Assembly: GCA_004296885.1 (NCBI GenBank)
Contig: SCVN01000015.1
Coordinates: 124,001-188,000, forward strand
Reading direction: 5' to 3'
DNA: 64,000 nucleotides
DNA from: Nitrospirota bacterium
GTDB lineage: Bacteria; Nitrospirota; Nitrospiria; Nitrospirales; Nitrospiraceae
Positions 36,166-44,230 of this stretch are shown here, piece by piece (the first letter of the stretch is position 1; every line of letters starts with the position of its first letter). The translations under genes were made by a program, and so were the position numbers. The notes beneath the pieces were generated by a model. That model did not search any database and was not told the origin of the DNA. It saw nothing but the letters and a program-made list of their open reading frames with translations.

Positions 36166-36450
36166 CTACGGGGTCTCGGTGATCTGGACGCGACGTTCTT
36201 TTCCGGCTCCACCCGACACGGTCAGGACCCGCTTCCACTCACGGATTTGATAGGTCGCCCAGGCGTTCGGCTGGTCTTTGAAGAACGCCTCCGGGTCCTC
36301 GCCGGCGGCGTTCAGATAGATCGGCTCGGTGAATCCCTCGTCGAGGACGTAGTCCAGCAGACAGTCCGTGGTGAAACCTTTGCCACGCAGGGAGACCTCG
36401 GCCAGGAGATTGAGGATAGCGTCCGGATTTTGAATCGTGATCGGGTTCAT
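36166..36450 (-). CDS. hypothetical protein
   Basis: This 94-aa protein is not recognised. It is soluble, with an N-terminal helix (NPDAILNLLAEVSLRGKGF), an acidic middle and a basic C-terminus (GAGKERRVQITETP). A good sigma70 promoter (36500-36528, minus) starts about 40 nt before the ATG, supporting expression. The frame is open much further upstream, but that part runs antisense to the TENA-like gene and is a shadow. Confidence 0.65.
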   Translation of the reverse strand: MNPITIQNPDAILNLLAEVSLRGKGFTTDCLLDYVLDEGFTEPIYLNAAGEDPEAFFKDQPNAWATYQIREWKRVLTVSGGAGKERRVQITETP

Positions 36451-36499
36451 GCCAACGACCCCATGGGCATCACACAGGCGTCCAATGAATGCATGCTGG

Positions 36500-36528
36500 A
36501 TTCTAGACAGAGGTCCCAACGAAAGCAA
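36500..36528 (-). promoter_or_regulatory. sigma70 promoter of the 94-aa gene
   Basis: On the minus strand TTGCTT (36523-36528) and TAGAAT (36500-36505) are 17 bp apart. The -35 lies 10 bp from the start codon of the divergent TENA-like gene, so the two genes share a very tight control region. Confidence 0.55.
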
Positions 36529-36537
36529 GGCGGACGC

Positions 36538-37296
36538 ATGGTAAAGAGCCCTCTGCCGCCCGATCAGTTCCGCGAGCGATTGCTCCGTTTCCTGGACCGC
36601 AAGGACCATTGGGCCTGGCCCCATTTCAGCGAGGGCCTGGCGACCAGAGAGCAGCTCAAGATTCACTTCCAGCAGGAATATGCCGTCTATGTCCGGGATT
36701 TTCCCGTCCTGCTCGCCCGCATCCACGGCCGGAACCCGCCCGCGCAGGTCCGGAGCATGCTGGCGAAAAACATCTACGAAGAGGACACGGGCGGCCTGTC
36801 GCTGGGCCGTTCCCACCCGGACCTGCTCCTGACGATGATGGAGGGCCTGGGCTTTCCCGCCAAGGATTTTGAGCGAGTGCGCCTGCTGCCGGCCAGCCTC
36901 GCCTATCGCCGCTGGCTGGATCGAGCAACAGACAACCGGGACTGGGTGGTCGGCGCCGCGGCGCTGACGGTCTTCGTGGAAGGCAGCCTCAACGACCGTC
37001 AGGAACTCCTCCATCCCTCCGAACCGAAAACCGAGGCGGAGATCGAAACCCATATCGCCCGACATCCGCTGGTTCGCCACTATGGCGTTCCCGCTGCGGC
37101 CATGGACCTGACCCGGGCCCATCAGCTGGTCGAGGCAGGACACAGGCACGACGCCTACGACATGGTGCTTGGCTGTGCGACGACGGCGGCGCAGCAACGG
37201 GCGGTGCTGGCCTGCCTGAAGACCACGCTGGCGCTCTGGCTCCGCTATCGCGACGGCATCGCCCGCGCGTGCGGCCTGAAGCAACCCAGATCGTGA
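36538..37296 (+). CDS. TENA/PqqC-like (haem-oxygenase-fold) putative metalloenzyme
   Basis: The 252-aa protein is all-helical with the signature of the TENA/THI-4/PqqC and CADD-like group. These include HFQQEYAVYVRDFPVLLARIH, AKNIYEEDTGGLSLGRSHPDLLLTMMEGLG and SLAYRRWLD, with candidate metal ligands Glu and His in QQEY, YEED and RSHPD. This fold covers PQQ synthase, thiaminases and di-iron oxidases that supply folate or PQQ-like products, so the reaction is open. The stop TGA and the ATG of the next gene overlap as TGATG, implying translational coupling to the SUMF1-like protein. Confidence 0.8.
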   Translation: MVKSPLPPDQFRERLLRFLDRKDHWAWPHFSEGLATREQLKIHFQQEYAVYVRDFPVLLARIHGRNPPAQVRSMLAKNIYEEDTGGLSLGRSHPDLLLTMMEGLGFPAKDFERVRLLPASLAYRRWLDRATDNRDWVVGAAALTVFVEGSLNDRQELLHPSEPKTEAEIETHIARHPLVRHYGVPAAAMDLTRAHQLVEAGHRHDAYDMVLGCATTAAQQRAVLACLKTTLALWLRYRDGIARACGLKQPRS

Positions 37297-38180
37297 TGCG
37301 ATATACCTTCCTGGCCGTCTCGGTCTGGTTGAGCCTGATCGGCTGCCAATCGCTCGCCCCTCTCCTACACGACGAACCTGACATGGTCCTGATTCCCGCC
37401 GGCCCATTTCTTATGGGCAGTCCGGAAGGAGAGGACGGGTTTTCCGACGAACGACCCCAGAGGACCGTGACCCTCCGCGCCTTCTGGATGGATCGGCATG
37501 AAGTCACCAACGACAAGTACGAGCAGTTCATCGCTGCCACAGACCACAGGCCCCCTAGTAACGTGAACCCGGATGTCACGCTCTGGTTTCACGGCAAGCC
37601 GCTCCCGGATAGCAGGCGGCATCCGGTGGTGAATGTCGCGTGGCACGATGCCGTCGCCTACTGTCAGTGGGCCGGCAAACGTCTCCCGACCGAAGCGGAA
37701 TGGGAAAAGGCGGCCAGGGGCCAGGACGGGCGCCGCTACCCCTGGGGAAACGAGTGGGCCTTGAAGCGGGCCAACAGCGCCAGCTACTGGGCCGGCCGCA
37801 CCGTCGAATTCAAAGATGGAGCTGAGTGGAAAGCCTTCTGGGTCACGGGCGAGGGGTCGCGCCTTTCGGAGGAGCGAGGCCTCAGGGGAGAAGTGCTGAC
37901 CTTGCCGGTCGGGAGCTTCCCTGAAGGAGCCAGCCCCTACGGGCTCCTCGATATGGCCGGCAACGCCTCGGAGTGGGTGCAGGACTGGTTCGAGCCCTAT
38001 TACTATCTCAAAGCGCCTCCCGCCGATCCCAAGGGACCGGACGGTGTGCTCTTGAAAGTCGTGCGCGGAGGATCCTGGTTGAAACCGGCGAAGAGTTTGC
38101 GGACGGCCGACCGGGATTACGGATTTCCGGACGACCGCCAGAGCGGGACCGGCTTCCGCTGCGCGAAGGATGTGTCGTAA
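37296..38180 (+). CDS. SUMF1/formylglycine-generating-enzyme-like lipoprotein
   Basis: The 294-aa protein has a lipoprotein signal (WLSLIGCQS) and a full SUMF1 domain: VLIPAGPFLMGSPEGEDG, FWMDRHEVTNDKYEQFI, HPVVNVAWHDAVAYCQWAGKRLPTEAEWEKAARG, YPWGNEW, YGLLDMAGNASEWVQDWF, VVRGGSW and GTGFRCA. In aerobic sulfatase maturases a Cys pair is needed. That pair is not evident here, so an enzymatic or sugar/peptide-binding role outside the inner membrane is more likely. It is coupled to the TENA-like gene. Confidence 0.87.
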   Translation: MRYTFLAVSVWLSLIGCQSLAPLLHDEPDMVLIPAGPFLMGSPEGEDGFSDERPQRTVTLRAFWMDRHEVTNDKYEQFIAATDHRPPSNVNPDVTLWFHGKPLPDSRRHPVVNVAWHDAVAYCQWAGKRLPTEAEWEKAARGQDGRRYPWGNEWALKRANSASYWAGRTVEFKDGAEWKAFWVTGEGSRLSEERGLRGEVLTLPVGSFPEGASPYGLLDMAGNASEWVQDWFEPYYYLKAPPADPKGPDGVLLKVVRGGSWLKPAKSLRTADRDYGFPDDRQSGTGFRCAKDVS

Positions 38181-38189
38181 GCCTTCCAC

Positions 38190-38858
38190 TTAGCGGAGCA
38201 ACAAACAATCCACCCGCTCGATTCGCACGACCGGCATGATCAGGCCCCGGCCTTCCTCCTCGTGCGAGAAGTCATAGACCAACGACTCCTCCGGGATCAA
38301 TCGGCCGGTCATGGCTATGTCGATCTCAATCCGCTGCCCTTTTTCGAATTTCCGGCGCAAGGTTTCCCGCAAGCTGGGGTTGGGAATCGCCGTCAGGTTG
38401 GAGGGGAGATTTTCCGGCTTGAACCTCACGACGCCCCAGCCGGTTGGGTTGAACTTCGGACCGAGCGCCACGCTGAACCCGCCGGTTTTGGGATCGTACC
38501 CGGACAAGACGCCCGACCAGAGAAACGTGACCAGCCACTGGAGCGCCGGCTTCCCGACACGCTTGGCGTCACGTTCGCGATTCAAGGCAAACAGCCGGTC
38601 GTCATGACCCGGATCGTGATGCCCCTGTCCATAGACCGGCGCCCAATCGGGCGGCATCCCGTCCAGCGCATGCAGGAACTGCTCGATCGCGGCGGTTTCG
38701 ACAAGGAGATGAGTACCGGACGGGAGAAGGGACGGTAGCTTGTCTCGTTCCACCACCAGCAGGGGGCGAACGCCGGTGACTTCCTGGCCGAAGAGGAGCG
38801 ACGGATCGGCCGTCGCGAGGCCGATAATCGCCAGCACCGCCAGGCCTCGCACGGTCAT
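38190..38858 (-). CDS. hypothetical exported protein
   Basis: This 222-aa protein has an N-terminal signal-like segment (RGLAVLAIIGLATADPSLL). The rest is a beta-rich domain with LLVVERDKLPSLLPSGTHLLVET, FALNRERDAKRVGKPALQWLVTFLWSG and LVYDFSHEEEGRGLIMPVVRIERVDCLLL. I do not recognise a family. It starts 1 bp after the end of the 107-aa gene on the same strand, so they form an operon. The frame is open upstream of 38858 but enters that gene. Confidence 0.72.
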   Translation of the reverse strand: MTVRGLAVLAIIGLATADPSLLFGQEVTGVRPLLVVERDKLPSLLPSGTHLLVETAAIEQFLHALDGMPPDWAPVYGQGHHDPGHDDRLFALNRERDAKRVGKPALQWLVTFLWSGVLSGYDPKTGGFSVALGPKFNPTGWGVVRFKPENLPSNLTAIPNPSLRETLRRKFEKGQRIEIDIAMTGRLIPEESLVYDFSHEEEGRGLIMPVVRIERVDCLLLR

Positions 38859-38859
38859 G

Positions 38860-39183
38860 CTACTTCGCGCCGGCCAGCGCCTGGTCGAACGTCTTGCGGA
38901 GCGACGCCACGGCTGCATGGTCATCCGCCAGCACCCCGGCTTCAATCAGCACCGCCAGGCGGGGCGAGGGGTCCAGCCGCCGCAAGGTCGTGGCGTCGAA
39001 CGCCAAACCCCTCTCGATGACGTGCCGGTAGGTACCCAACCAAGCCTCCGTGATAGCTCTGAGGCCCGCATCGGTCGGCTTCATTTTTCCCAGCTTCACC
39101 TGCTGGAGTAATTTCGGGATGGGATCGGCTTGCGAGAGGGTCGCAATGGCTTGCCGGACGGCTTGCTCGTCGGTCTCGCTCAT
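38860..39183 (-). CDS. hypothetical protein
   Basis: This 107-aa soluble, mostly helical protein is not recognised (SETDEQAVRQAIATLSQADPIP, LRAITEAWLGTYRHVIERGLAFD). A frame extending to 39354 would encode a very Arg-rich stretch antisense to nothing else but inside the FmdB zinc-ribbon gene, so I start at the ATG at 39183. It lies between fmdB-like and the 222-aa gene on the same strand, with gaps of 23 and 1 bp, which implies one transcript from the promoter at 39465. Confidence 0.7.
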   Translation of the reverse strand: MSETDEQAVRQAIATLSQADPIPKLLQQVKLGKMKPTDAGLRAITEAWLGTYRHVIERGLAFDATTLRRLDPSPRLAVLIEAGVLADDHAAVASLRKTFDQALAGAK

Positions 39184-39206
39184 CTGGAAGACTTTTTCAA
39201 CGGCCG

Positions 39207-39431
39207 CTAGTTCATCGAACAGGCGCCGGGACCGCGCGGATCGCCGCAAGACCCGCAGCCGCCTCCGGCGCCGCCGGAGGAAGGCACGCCGGTCGCGCCC
39301 ACGGCAAAACCGGAAATCAGTTTCTCCAGCCTCGTCGCCTTGCAGGAAGGACAAGCGGGTACGGTGGAACCCTGGACGATCATCTCGAACTTATGCTGGC
39401 ACTCCCCACACACATATTCAAAAATCGGCAT
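39207..39431 (-). CDS. FmdB-family zinc-ribbon protein
   Basis: The 74-aa protein begins with the FmdB-type zinc ribbon: MPIFEYVCGECQHKFEMI, then VPACPSCKATRLEKLIS, giving the CX2C-X(n)-CX2C metal site. The tail is Gly/Cys-rich (GGAGGGCGSCGDPRGPGACSMN) and may bind a second metal. The family was named in amide metabolism as a putative regulator, but most members are uncharacterised. A strong promoter lies at 39465-39493 and GAGAGGAACG precedes the ATG. Confidence 0.88.
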   Translation of the reverse strand: MPIFEYVCGECQHKFEMIVQGSTVPACPSCKATRLEKLISGFAVGATGVPSSGGAGGGCGSCGDPRGPGACSMN

Positions 39432-39464
39432 CGTTCCTCTCCCCTGTTAACTCATGTGGGTGCT

Positions 39465-39493
39465 ATTATAGGGCCTCGCGCCGCATACCGCAA
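39465..39493 (-). promoter_or_regulatory. sigma70 promoter of the fmdB-like operon
   Basis: On the minus strand TTGCGG (39488-39493) and a perfect TATAAT (39465-39470) are 17 bp apart. Transcription would begin near 39458, leaving a leader of about 27 nt. Confidence 0.65.
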
Positions 39494-39522
39494 CGGTGCC
39501 GGAGCGGTTCGCAGCGCTCACT

Positions 39523-39583
39523 GTCGGCAAAAAGCCTCTCCGGCCCCAGTTGATCGAAGGGGCCGGTTCAAGCGAAGCTTGGT
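39523..39583. repeat. GGCCCC hairpin repeat, copy 1
   Basis: CCGGCCCC (39540-39547) pairs with GGGGCCGG (39559-39566) around a loop containing TTGATCGAA. The flanks CTGTCGGCAAAAAGCCTCT and TCAAGCGAAGCTTGGTATGG recur in copies 2 and 3. This copy precedes the 88-aa gene. Confidence 0.8.
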
Positions 39584-39595
39584 ATGGAGGATGAC

Positions 39596-39862
39596 ATGTT
39601 TCAAGAGGAGAAGACGTTTTCGTTCCGCTTCAGCCTCGAAGCTTCCTTTCCCGACGACTATGAAGGCGAAGTGGACAACTATGCCTGGGTCCAGGAATGG
39701 GAACGGTTGGTCAAGCCCGAACTCCTCCGGGTCCTCTTCGAGTCCCTCCGGCGGCATCCGTCCTGGTCGGCTCATGTGCGGAACCGCGGGCTTTCTCCGC
39801 TGGATGAAATTGAAATTTCCCTGGTGAAGGATTTCTCGAAGCCCTCGCTCGGCTTGGGCTGA
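39596..39862 (+). CDS. hypothetical protein
   Basis: This 88-aa acidic protein is not recognised (FSFRFSLEASFPDDYEGEVD, WERLVKPELLRVLFESLRRHP). GGAGG lies 7 nt before the ATG at 39596. The first ATG in the leader at 39584 is part of the repeat and lacks a ribosome site. The gene sits between two copies of the GGCCCC hairpin repeat, ahead of hemW. Confidence 0.72.
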   Translation: MFQEEKTFSFRFSLEASFPDDYEGEVDNYAWVQEWERLVKPELLRVLFESLRRHPSWSAHVRNRGLSPLDEIEISLVKDFSKPSLGLG

Positions 39863-39873
39863 GACTTAACGTT

Positions 39874-39929
39874 CACTGTCGGCAAAGGATCTCTCCGGCC
39901 CCGGCTGATCGAAGGGGCCGGCCTAGCAA
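39874..39929. repeat. GGCCCC hairpin repeat, copy 2
   Basis: CCGGCCCC (39895-39902) and GGGGCCGG (39914-39921) flank a CTGATCGAA loop, 10 bp shorter in its 3' flank similarity than copies 1 and 3. It follows the 88-aa gene. Confidence 0.78.
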
Positions 39930-39943
39930 GCTCGATCATATTT

Positions 39944-40008
39944 CACGGGCGGCAAAAAACTTCTCCGGCCCCCTTTGATCGAAGGGGCCGGCTCAAGCGA
40001 AGCTTGGT
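39944..40008. repeat. GGCCCC hairpin repeat, copy 3
   Basis: CCGGCCCC (39965-39972) and GGGGCCGG (39984-39991) flank a TTGATCGAA loop. The stem is exactly 70 bp downstream of copy 2. Its 3' flank TCAAGCGAAGCTTGGTATGG is identical to copy 1 and runs into the hemW start codon. Confidence 0.8.
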
Positions 40009-41133
40009 ATGGCGCTTGGCATTTACATTCACGTCCCCTTCTGCCGCACCCGCTGCAGCTTCTGCGCTTTCTATCTCCGCATTCACCGGGAAGACTGGGC
40101 GCAAGCCTATGTCGAAGCACTGGCTCGCGAGATCTGTCTGCATGCGGCGCAGAATAGTTTGGGGGGCTGTCTGCCGGACAGCCTCTACTTCGGCGGCGGG
40201 ACCCCGACCACGCTCCATCCCGGGCAGCTCGTCGAAATTCTCGCCCTGGTGCGGGACAGCTTCGGGCTGGCCAGGCAAGCGGAAGTGACCGTGGAAGCGC
40301 ACCCGGACTCGGTCACCGAAGAAGGGCTGCAAACCCTCCGCGAAGCCGGGTTTAACCGGATCAGCTTCGGCATCCAGTCAGCGGACAAAGAGGAATTGCT
40401 CCAAGTCGGCCGCAAGACGGATGGGGCGTCCGTCGACCGAGCCGTCGCCCATGCCCGAGCAGTTGGTTTCGCCAACCTCAACCTGGATCTGATCTACGGG
40501 TTGCCGGGCCAAACCCTCGCCAGCTGGCATGAGACGCTGGCGCAAGCGTTGGCCTTGGCTCCCACCCACCTGTCCTGCTATGCCCTGACCGTCGAAGACA
40601 AGACCCACCTCCAAGTCTCCCTGCACCGAGGCGACCTGCCTGAGCCGGACCAGGACCGACAAAACGCCATGGAAGATGAAGCCGCGCTCCGTTTGACGGA
40701 AGCGGGATTCGACCGGTACGAGATTTCCAACTACTGCCGGCCCGGCTCTGCCTGCCGCCATAACTTACTCTACTGGCAAGGGGGAGACTACTTGGGACTT
40801 GGCCCCAGCGCCCAATCCTACCTCGACGGCTGCCGCTTCGGAAACGTGGAAGACCTGACCGCGTATCAGGACCAGCTGGCGGCCGGCCGGCTTGCCACAA
40901 TGCAGACGGAGCAATTGAGTCCCGCGCAACGTCAGCGGGAAGCCTTGGTGTTCGGGCTGCGCCTCACCGACGGAGTCCGGCTCAACGGATCATTGGCACA
41001 ATCGGCGGACCAGTGGAAGCAGAAGCTGCAACGGTTGGAAAGAGACGGGTTGATCGAGCTGGAAGCGGACCGAGTCCGGTTGACTGCGTTGGGGCGGCGA
41101 TTTGCCGACCAAGTGGCGGTAGAACTGTTGTAA
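40009..41133 (+). CDS. hemW: radical SAM haem chaperone HemW
   Basis: The 374-aa protein is a coproporphyrinogen-III-oxidase-like radical SAM protein. The 4Fe-4S/SAM motif is CRTRCSFCAF (CX3CX2C) near residue 12, preceded by IYIHVPFC. Further family marks are SLYFGGGTPTTL, RISFGIQSAD, NLDLIYGLPGQTLASW, and the winged C-terminal domain with YEISNYCRPGSACRHNLLYWQG and YLGLGPSAQSY. HemW proteins lack the CX3CX2CXC extra cysteine of HemN and act in haem delivery rather than oxidation. The ATG is embedded in the end of the third hairpin repeat and has no clear ribosome site. Confidence 0.93.
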   Translation: MALGIYIHVPFCRTRCSFCAFYLRIHREDWAQAYVEALAREICLHAAQNSLGGCLPDSLYFGGGTPTTLHPGQLVEILALVRDSFGLARQAEVTVEAHPDSVTEEGLQTLREAGFNRISFGIQSADKEELLQVGRKTDGASVDRAVAHARAVGFANLNLDLIYGLPGQTLASWHETLAQALALAPTHLSCYALTVEDKTHLQVSLHRGDLPEPDQDRQNAMEDEAALRLTEAGFDRYEISNYCRPGSACRHNLLYWQGGDYLGLGPSAQSYLDGCRFGNVEDLTAYQDQLAAGRLATMQTEQLSPAQRQREALVFGLRLTDGVRLNGSLAQSADQWKQKLQRLERDGLIELEADRVRLTALGRRFADQVAVELL

Positions 41134-41135
41134 CG

Positions 41136-41492
41136 CTAGCGTGTGAGTAAGTAATGCAGTGCCGTGTCGGCCAGAATCGCCCCCCAGGCCGTCATGTTGA
41201 GCGCGGCGAGCGTCCGATCCTTCCCCCACATGTGGAACAAGGCCAGAGCCAAGACCACCTGGGTGACCAGCGAAAAAGGCCGATGCACGTGGGCGGAGAT
41301 GGCTCCCCGTTCGCTGGCAACAGCGGCAATCGCCGCCAGCAGGTAGCCCCCCAGGGCTCCCGCCTGGAGCCAGACCGTTGTGGAACCGCTGGAACGACGC
41401 ACCACATGGACCAGGGCCCACGTCAGGCACACCACAACGATCAGGAGCAAGAGAGGAAACAGCGGCCACAGGACTTTGGCACTCAGGACCAT
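41136..41492 (-). CDS. hypothetical membrane protein
   Basis: The 118-aa protein has four hydrophobic segments (about residues 8-27, 43-60, 74-88 and 98-115). Conserved-looking spots are AHVHRPFSL and FHMWGKDRTLAALNMTAWGAI. I do not recognise the family. It is convergent with hemW, whose stop is 2 bp away. Confidence 0.7.
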   Translation of the reverse strand: MVLSAKVLWPLFPLLLLIVVVCLTWALVHVVRRSSGSTTVWLQAGALGGYLLAAIAAVASERGAISAHVHRPFSLVTQVVLALALFHMWGKDRTLAALNMTAWGAILADTALHYLLTR

Positions 41493-41621
41493 GGTGCATC
41501 TCCGAATTCAGGCCGCCCCTGACGCAAGCCGGCCAAACGGCGCCAACTCTAGCAGTCAGGTCGGAATGAGTCAATCACGTGAATGTGCACAGGGGCTTGC
41601 ACAGAGCCCGCAGCAGGGACC

Positions 41622-41650
41622 TTGACAAAAGGCCGGCGCGGCGGTAGGAA
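41622..41650 (+). promoter_or_regulatory. sigma70 promoter
   Basis: A perfect TTGACA (41622-41627) and TAGGAA (41645-41650) are 17 bp apart, about 35 nt before the next ATG. Confidence 0.6.
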
Positions 41651-41686
41651 GAGGTCTGAGCCATCCAGCAAGATACGAGGGTCATC

Positions 41687-41884
41687 ATGCCGGTGAACAT
41701 GGATCCCAAGAAGCGTAAGAAAGCGGCGGCGCAAGACGCGCAGGCCGGCGGCGATTCTGCCTCGGGGACGAAAAAAGAGAATCTCGAAGAAGTCACCGAG
41801 CGGGACAAGGAATTGGCCGCGGCGGACGCCGAGTGGAAGAACCTCTGGGACGCCACCGAAGTCATCGACATGGACCGGTGGTAA
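41687..41884 (+). CDS. small charged hypothetical protein
   Basis: This 65-aa protein is highly hydrophilic: a basic start (PKKRKKAAAQ), an acidic helix (NLEEVTERDKELAAADAEW) and the end VIDMDRW. It is not recognised. The upstream sigma70 promoter and intact frame support it. It is convergent with the cation antiporter gene, with an AT-rich repeat between. Confidence 0.65.
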   Translation: MPVNMDPKKRKKAAAQDAQAGGDSASGTKKENLEEVTERDKELAAADAEWKNLWDATEVIDMDRW

Positions 41885-41894
41885 CGAACCGAAT

Positions 41895-41987
41895 TATGAA
41901 TTTAGAATGGTGAATTCTGAATTGATAGAATCAACACGCTGAGCACAATAATTCATCATTCAACATTCATCATTCACAATTTATGAG
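41895..41987. repeat. AT-rich inverted repeat, TGAATGATGAA family
   Basis: The spacer between convergent genes is made of repeats of the type GTGAATTCTGAATT and CATCATTCAACATTCATCATTCAC, partly inverted. Similar sequence lies at 61414-61521 and, in weaker form, at 12907-12990. Confidence 0.6.
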
Positions 41988-41990
41988 AGA

Positions 41991-43064
41991 CTAGGCGGGC
42001 AGGAAATAGAACGCGAGCGCTAAGATCAGATAGACCCCGATCAACATCGCCCCTTCCATCCAGTTCGACTCCCCATCCATCGACACGAAACCGACCACCA
42101 GCACGGAGATGGTCACCGCCGCCACTTCGAAGGGCGTAAAGATCAGATCCAGCGGCATCCCCATCAGGTAGCTGGCAAACACCAGCACCGGCGCGACGAA
42201 CAAGGCAATTTGCAGACTGGACCCGATCGCGATACCCAAGGCCAGGTCCATCTTGTTCTTCATCGCCACCATGACCGCCGTCGAATGCTCCGCCGCGTTG
42301 CCGACCAGGGCCACAAGAATGACCCCGACAAACACCTGCGTCAGGCCCAAGCCCTTGGCGGCCGGCTCGATTGCGCCGACTAGGATTTCGCTCATCACCG
42401 CCACGGCAGCCGTCACGACCGCCAGCACCCACACGGACTTGCGGAGCGGCCACGCGTCCTCGCCGGTTTCTTCCGCATCAACCGCCTCCCCCACATACAG
42501 GTGCCGGTGGGTCTTGAGCGAGAACAGCAAATTCAGCAGATAGATGGCAAAGAGAATCACCGCGATACCGAGGCTCAAGGCCCGGTCCACCGCCACGCCT
42601 TGCTCCTTGGCGGTGACATCCGAGATGGCCGGCACGACCAGGCCGACCGCAGCGATCAGCAGGAGGCTGGCCCCCACCCCCGCGGCAGTGCGGTTGAACC
42701 GTTGCTGTTCGTGACGGAGCCCTCCCGCCACCATGGAAAAGCCCAGGACCAGCAGAATATTGCCGATGATCGAGCCGGTAATGGAGGCCTTAACGACGTC
42801 GTGCAACCCCTCTTTGAGCGCCACGAAGGCGATGATCAACTCCGCCGCGTTGCCGAGCGAGGCGTTCAACAATCCGCCCAGCCCGGCCCCCACGTGGCTG
42901 GTCAAATGTTCCGTGGCCTTGCCCAACAGGCCGGCCAATGGGACAATCGCCAAGGCGGAGGAAAAAAAGACCAGCATGGGATCGGCATGGAGCAGCTCCA
43001 ATGCCACAGCCAGCGGCACGAAGAGGAACAGGATATTGAGCCCGAGGGTGAACCGCTTGAACAT
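41991..43064 (-). CDS. Ca2+/H+ antiporter (CAX family)
   Basis: The 357-aa protein has about eleven hydrophobic segments and the duplicated cation-exchanger motifs: [18 protein letters not shown] (near residue 80) and [31 protein letters not shown] (near 262), each with the ion-coordinating Glu. The acidic cytoplasmic loop ([11 protein letters not shown]) between the halves fits the family. It exports Ca2+ or other divalent cations in exchange for protons. The ATG at 43064 is preferred over 43091 because the first helix then starts correctly. Confidence 0.92.
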   Translation of the reverse strand: MFKRFTLGLNILFLFVPLAVALELLHADPMLVFFSSALAIVPLAGLLGKATEHLTSHVGAGLGGLLNASLGNAAELIIAFVALKEGLHDVVKASITGSIIGNILLVLGFSMVAGGLRHEQQRFNRTAAGVGASLLLIAAVGLVVPAISDVTAKEQGVAVDRALSLGIAVILFAIYLLNLLFSLKTHRHLYVGEAVDAEETGEDAWPLRKSVWVLAVVTAAVAVMSEILVGAIEPAAKGLGLTQVFVGVILVALVGNAAEHSTAVMVAMKNKMDLALGIAIGSSLQIALFVAPVLVFASYLMGMPLDLIFTPFEVAAVTISVLVVGFVSMDGESNWMEGAMLIGVYLILALAFYFLPA

Positions 43065-43122
43065 CGCGGCAGAGTAGCATAACCGGCTCAAGGCGGCATA
43101 GCCCCAGAAACGGACTCGTTCT

Positions 43123-43815
43123 ATGGCTGACTCAGTCTCCCCGTCACCATCTCGCCAGGCCCTTTACTACCCGTTTCACCTGTGCCACGAGCGGACGCTC
43201 ACGCGCCTCCTGGATACATACGCCTCCGTCCATTTCAGGGACTACATGGCCTTGCAACTGACGCAGTTCAGCGGCACCACCGCCTACGCAGACCGGATGG
43301 GCGGCTATCACGAAGCCCTGTTCAAGGCGGGCCGCATCGTCCAGGGGTATAACGTCAGCGGCCCGCTCAATGAAGAAACGATCGCCGCGGTGAACCGGGA
43401 TCTGGCCGACCCGGCCTGGCGAGCGGAGTTCCATCGAGCCTTGCGGGAAGACCGGCGTTTTCAGCGGGGACTCTTCGACCTGTCCCACGGGATGCGGATC
43501 GGGAATCAACTGGTGCCCGGCCCGGCCGTCCTGCTCAGGCTCATCGAAGCAGAGCGGGTCGCGCACCCCTGGACATTCGCGGAGCTGCAGCGGTCGAGCG
43601 GATCGTCGTCGTCATTGGAGGACAGCTACGGCTACGAGTACGGGCTGGCCCTGGTCAAAACGTCCGCCGCGCTCGCCTACACGATCCGCCTCGCTCGCCA
43701 ACACGGGCTGGAGGCGGTGACCGACTCGGAATCTCACTTTCGCTTATTAACTCGGACCTGCGACAGGGACGGAATTGCACTGCCCAACCAGTGGCTCCCC
43801 AGAGAAGGCTACTGA
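43123..43815 (+). CDS. hypothetical protein
   Basis: This 230-aa soluble protein is not recognised. It is helical with [39 protein letters not shown] near the start and [33 protein letters not shown] near the end. The first half resembles nothing I can name. It is divergent from the cation antiporter with about 60 bp between starts, and the ClpS-like gene follows 52 bp later. Confidence 0.75.
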   Translation: MADSVSPSPSRQALYYPFHLCHERTLTRLLDTYASVHFRDYMALQLTQFSGTTAYADRMGGYHEALFKAGRIVQGYNVSGPLNEETIAAVNRDLADPAWRAEFHRALREDRRFQRGLFDLSHGMRIGNQLVPGPAVLLRLIEAERVAHPWTFAELQRSSGSSSSLEDSYGYEYGLALVKTSAALAYTIRLARQHGLEAVTDSESHFRLLTRTCDRDGIALPNQWLPREGY

Positions 43816-43867
43816 GAAGAGGACCGGGCTTGGCAGGCCGGCAGGCTGCTTGTTAGAATATTCGGCA

Positions 43868-44164
43868 ATGGCTGAGTCTCCAGGCACAGTTGCCGTTCCC
43901 GAGACCATCGAGGAAGAACACACAGGCGTCGGCGATGGGCTGGAAGCCCGTGTGATCGTCTACAACTGCAACTGCCACACCTATCAACAAGTCATTGCCC
44001 TCTTTTGCGAAGTCATTCCCGGCATGACCCCCGCAAAAGCATTCGAGCTCGCCTGGCGCATCGACCATGAAGGCAGCGCTACGGTCTATCAAGGTGAGTG
44101 GAAGACGGCCGAAGGCATCGCGAAGTTTCTGGCCGGCGGTGGGCTACGGGTCGCGCTCCAATAA
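43868..44164 (+). CDS. ClpS-like protein with altered N-degron pocket
   Basis: The 98-aa protein has an acidic N-terminal tail and a domain matching ClpS: ARVIVYNCNCHTYQQVIALFCEVIPGMTPAKAFELAWRIDHEGSATVYQGEW. ClpS delivers N-degron substrates to ClpAP. In the typical pocket Asn-Asp-Asp is followed by Thr, and a His lies 30 residues later. Here the Asn and the distal His (IDHEG) are kept, but the first Asp is replaced by Cys and the motif reads NCNCHT. Substrate specificity may therefore differ. Metal binding by the Cys pair is a guess. Confidence 0.75.
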   Translation: MAESPGTVAVPETIEEEHTGVGDGLEARVIVYNCNCHTYQQVIALFCEVIPGMTPAKAFELAWRIDHEGSATVYQGEWKTAEGIAKFLAGGGLRVALQ

Positions 44165-44171
44165 CAAGAAA

Positions 44172-44198
44172 GGGGCAGGCGATGCTCTCGCCTACCCC
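44172..44198. terminator. stem-loop between convergent genes
   Basis: GGGGCAGGCGA (44172-44182) and TCGCCTACCCC (44188-44198) form an 11-bp stem with one mismatch and a TGCTC loop, between the ClpS-like gene and the basic-protein gene. The following sequence is C-rich rather than T-rich. Confidence 0.5.
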
Positions 44199-44230
44199 TC
44201 CCGTTCGTCAATATTGGTGCGTTAGGACGG

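Noticed and set aside
39523-40008. CRISPR array
   Set aside because: Only three copies, unequal spacing, a gene lies between copies 1 and 2, and no cas gene is present.
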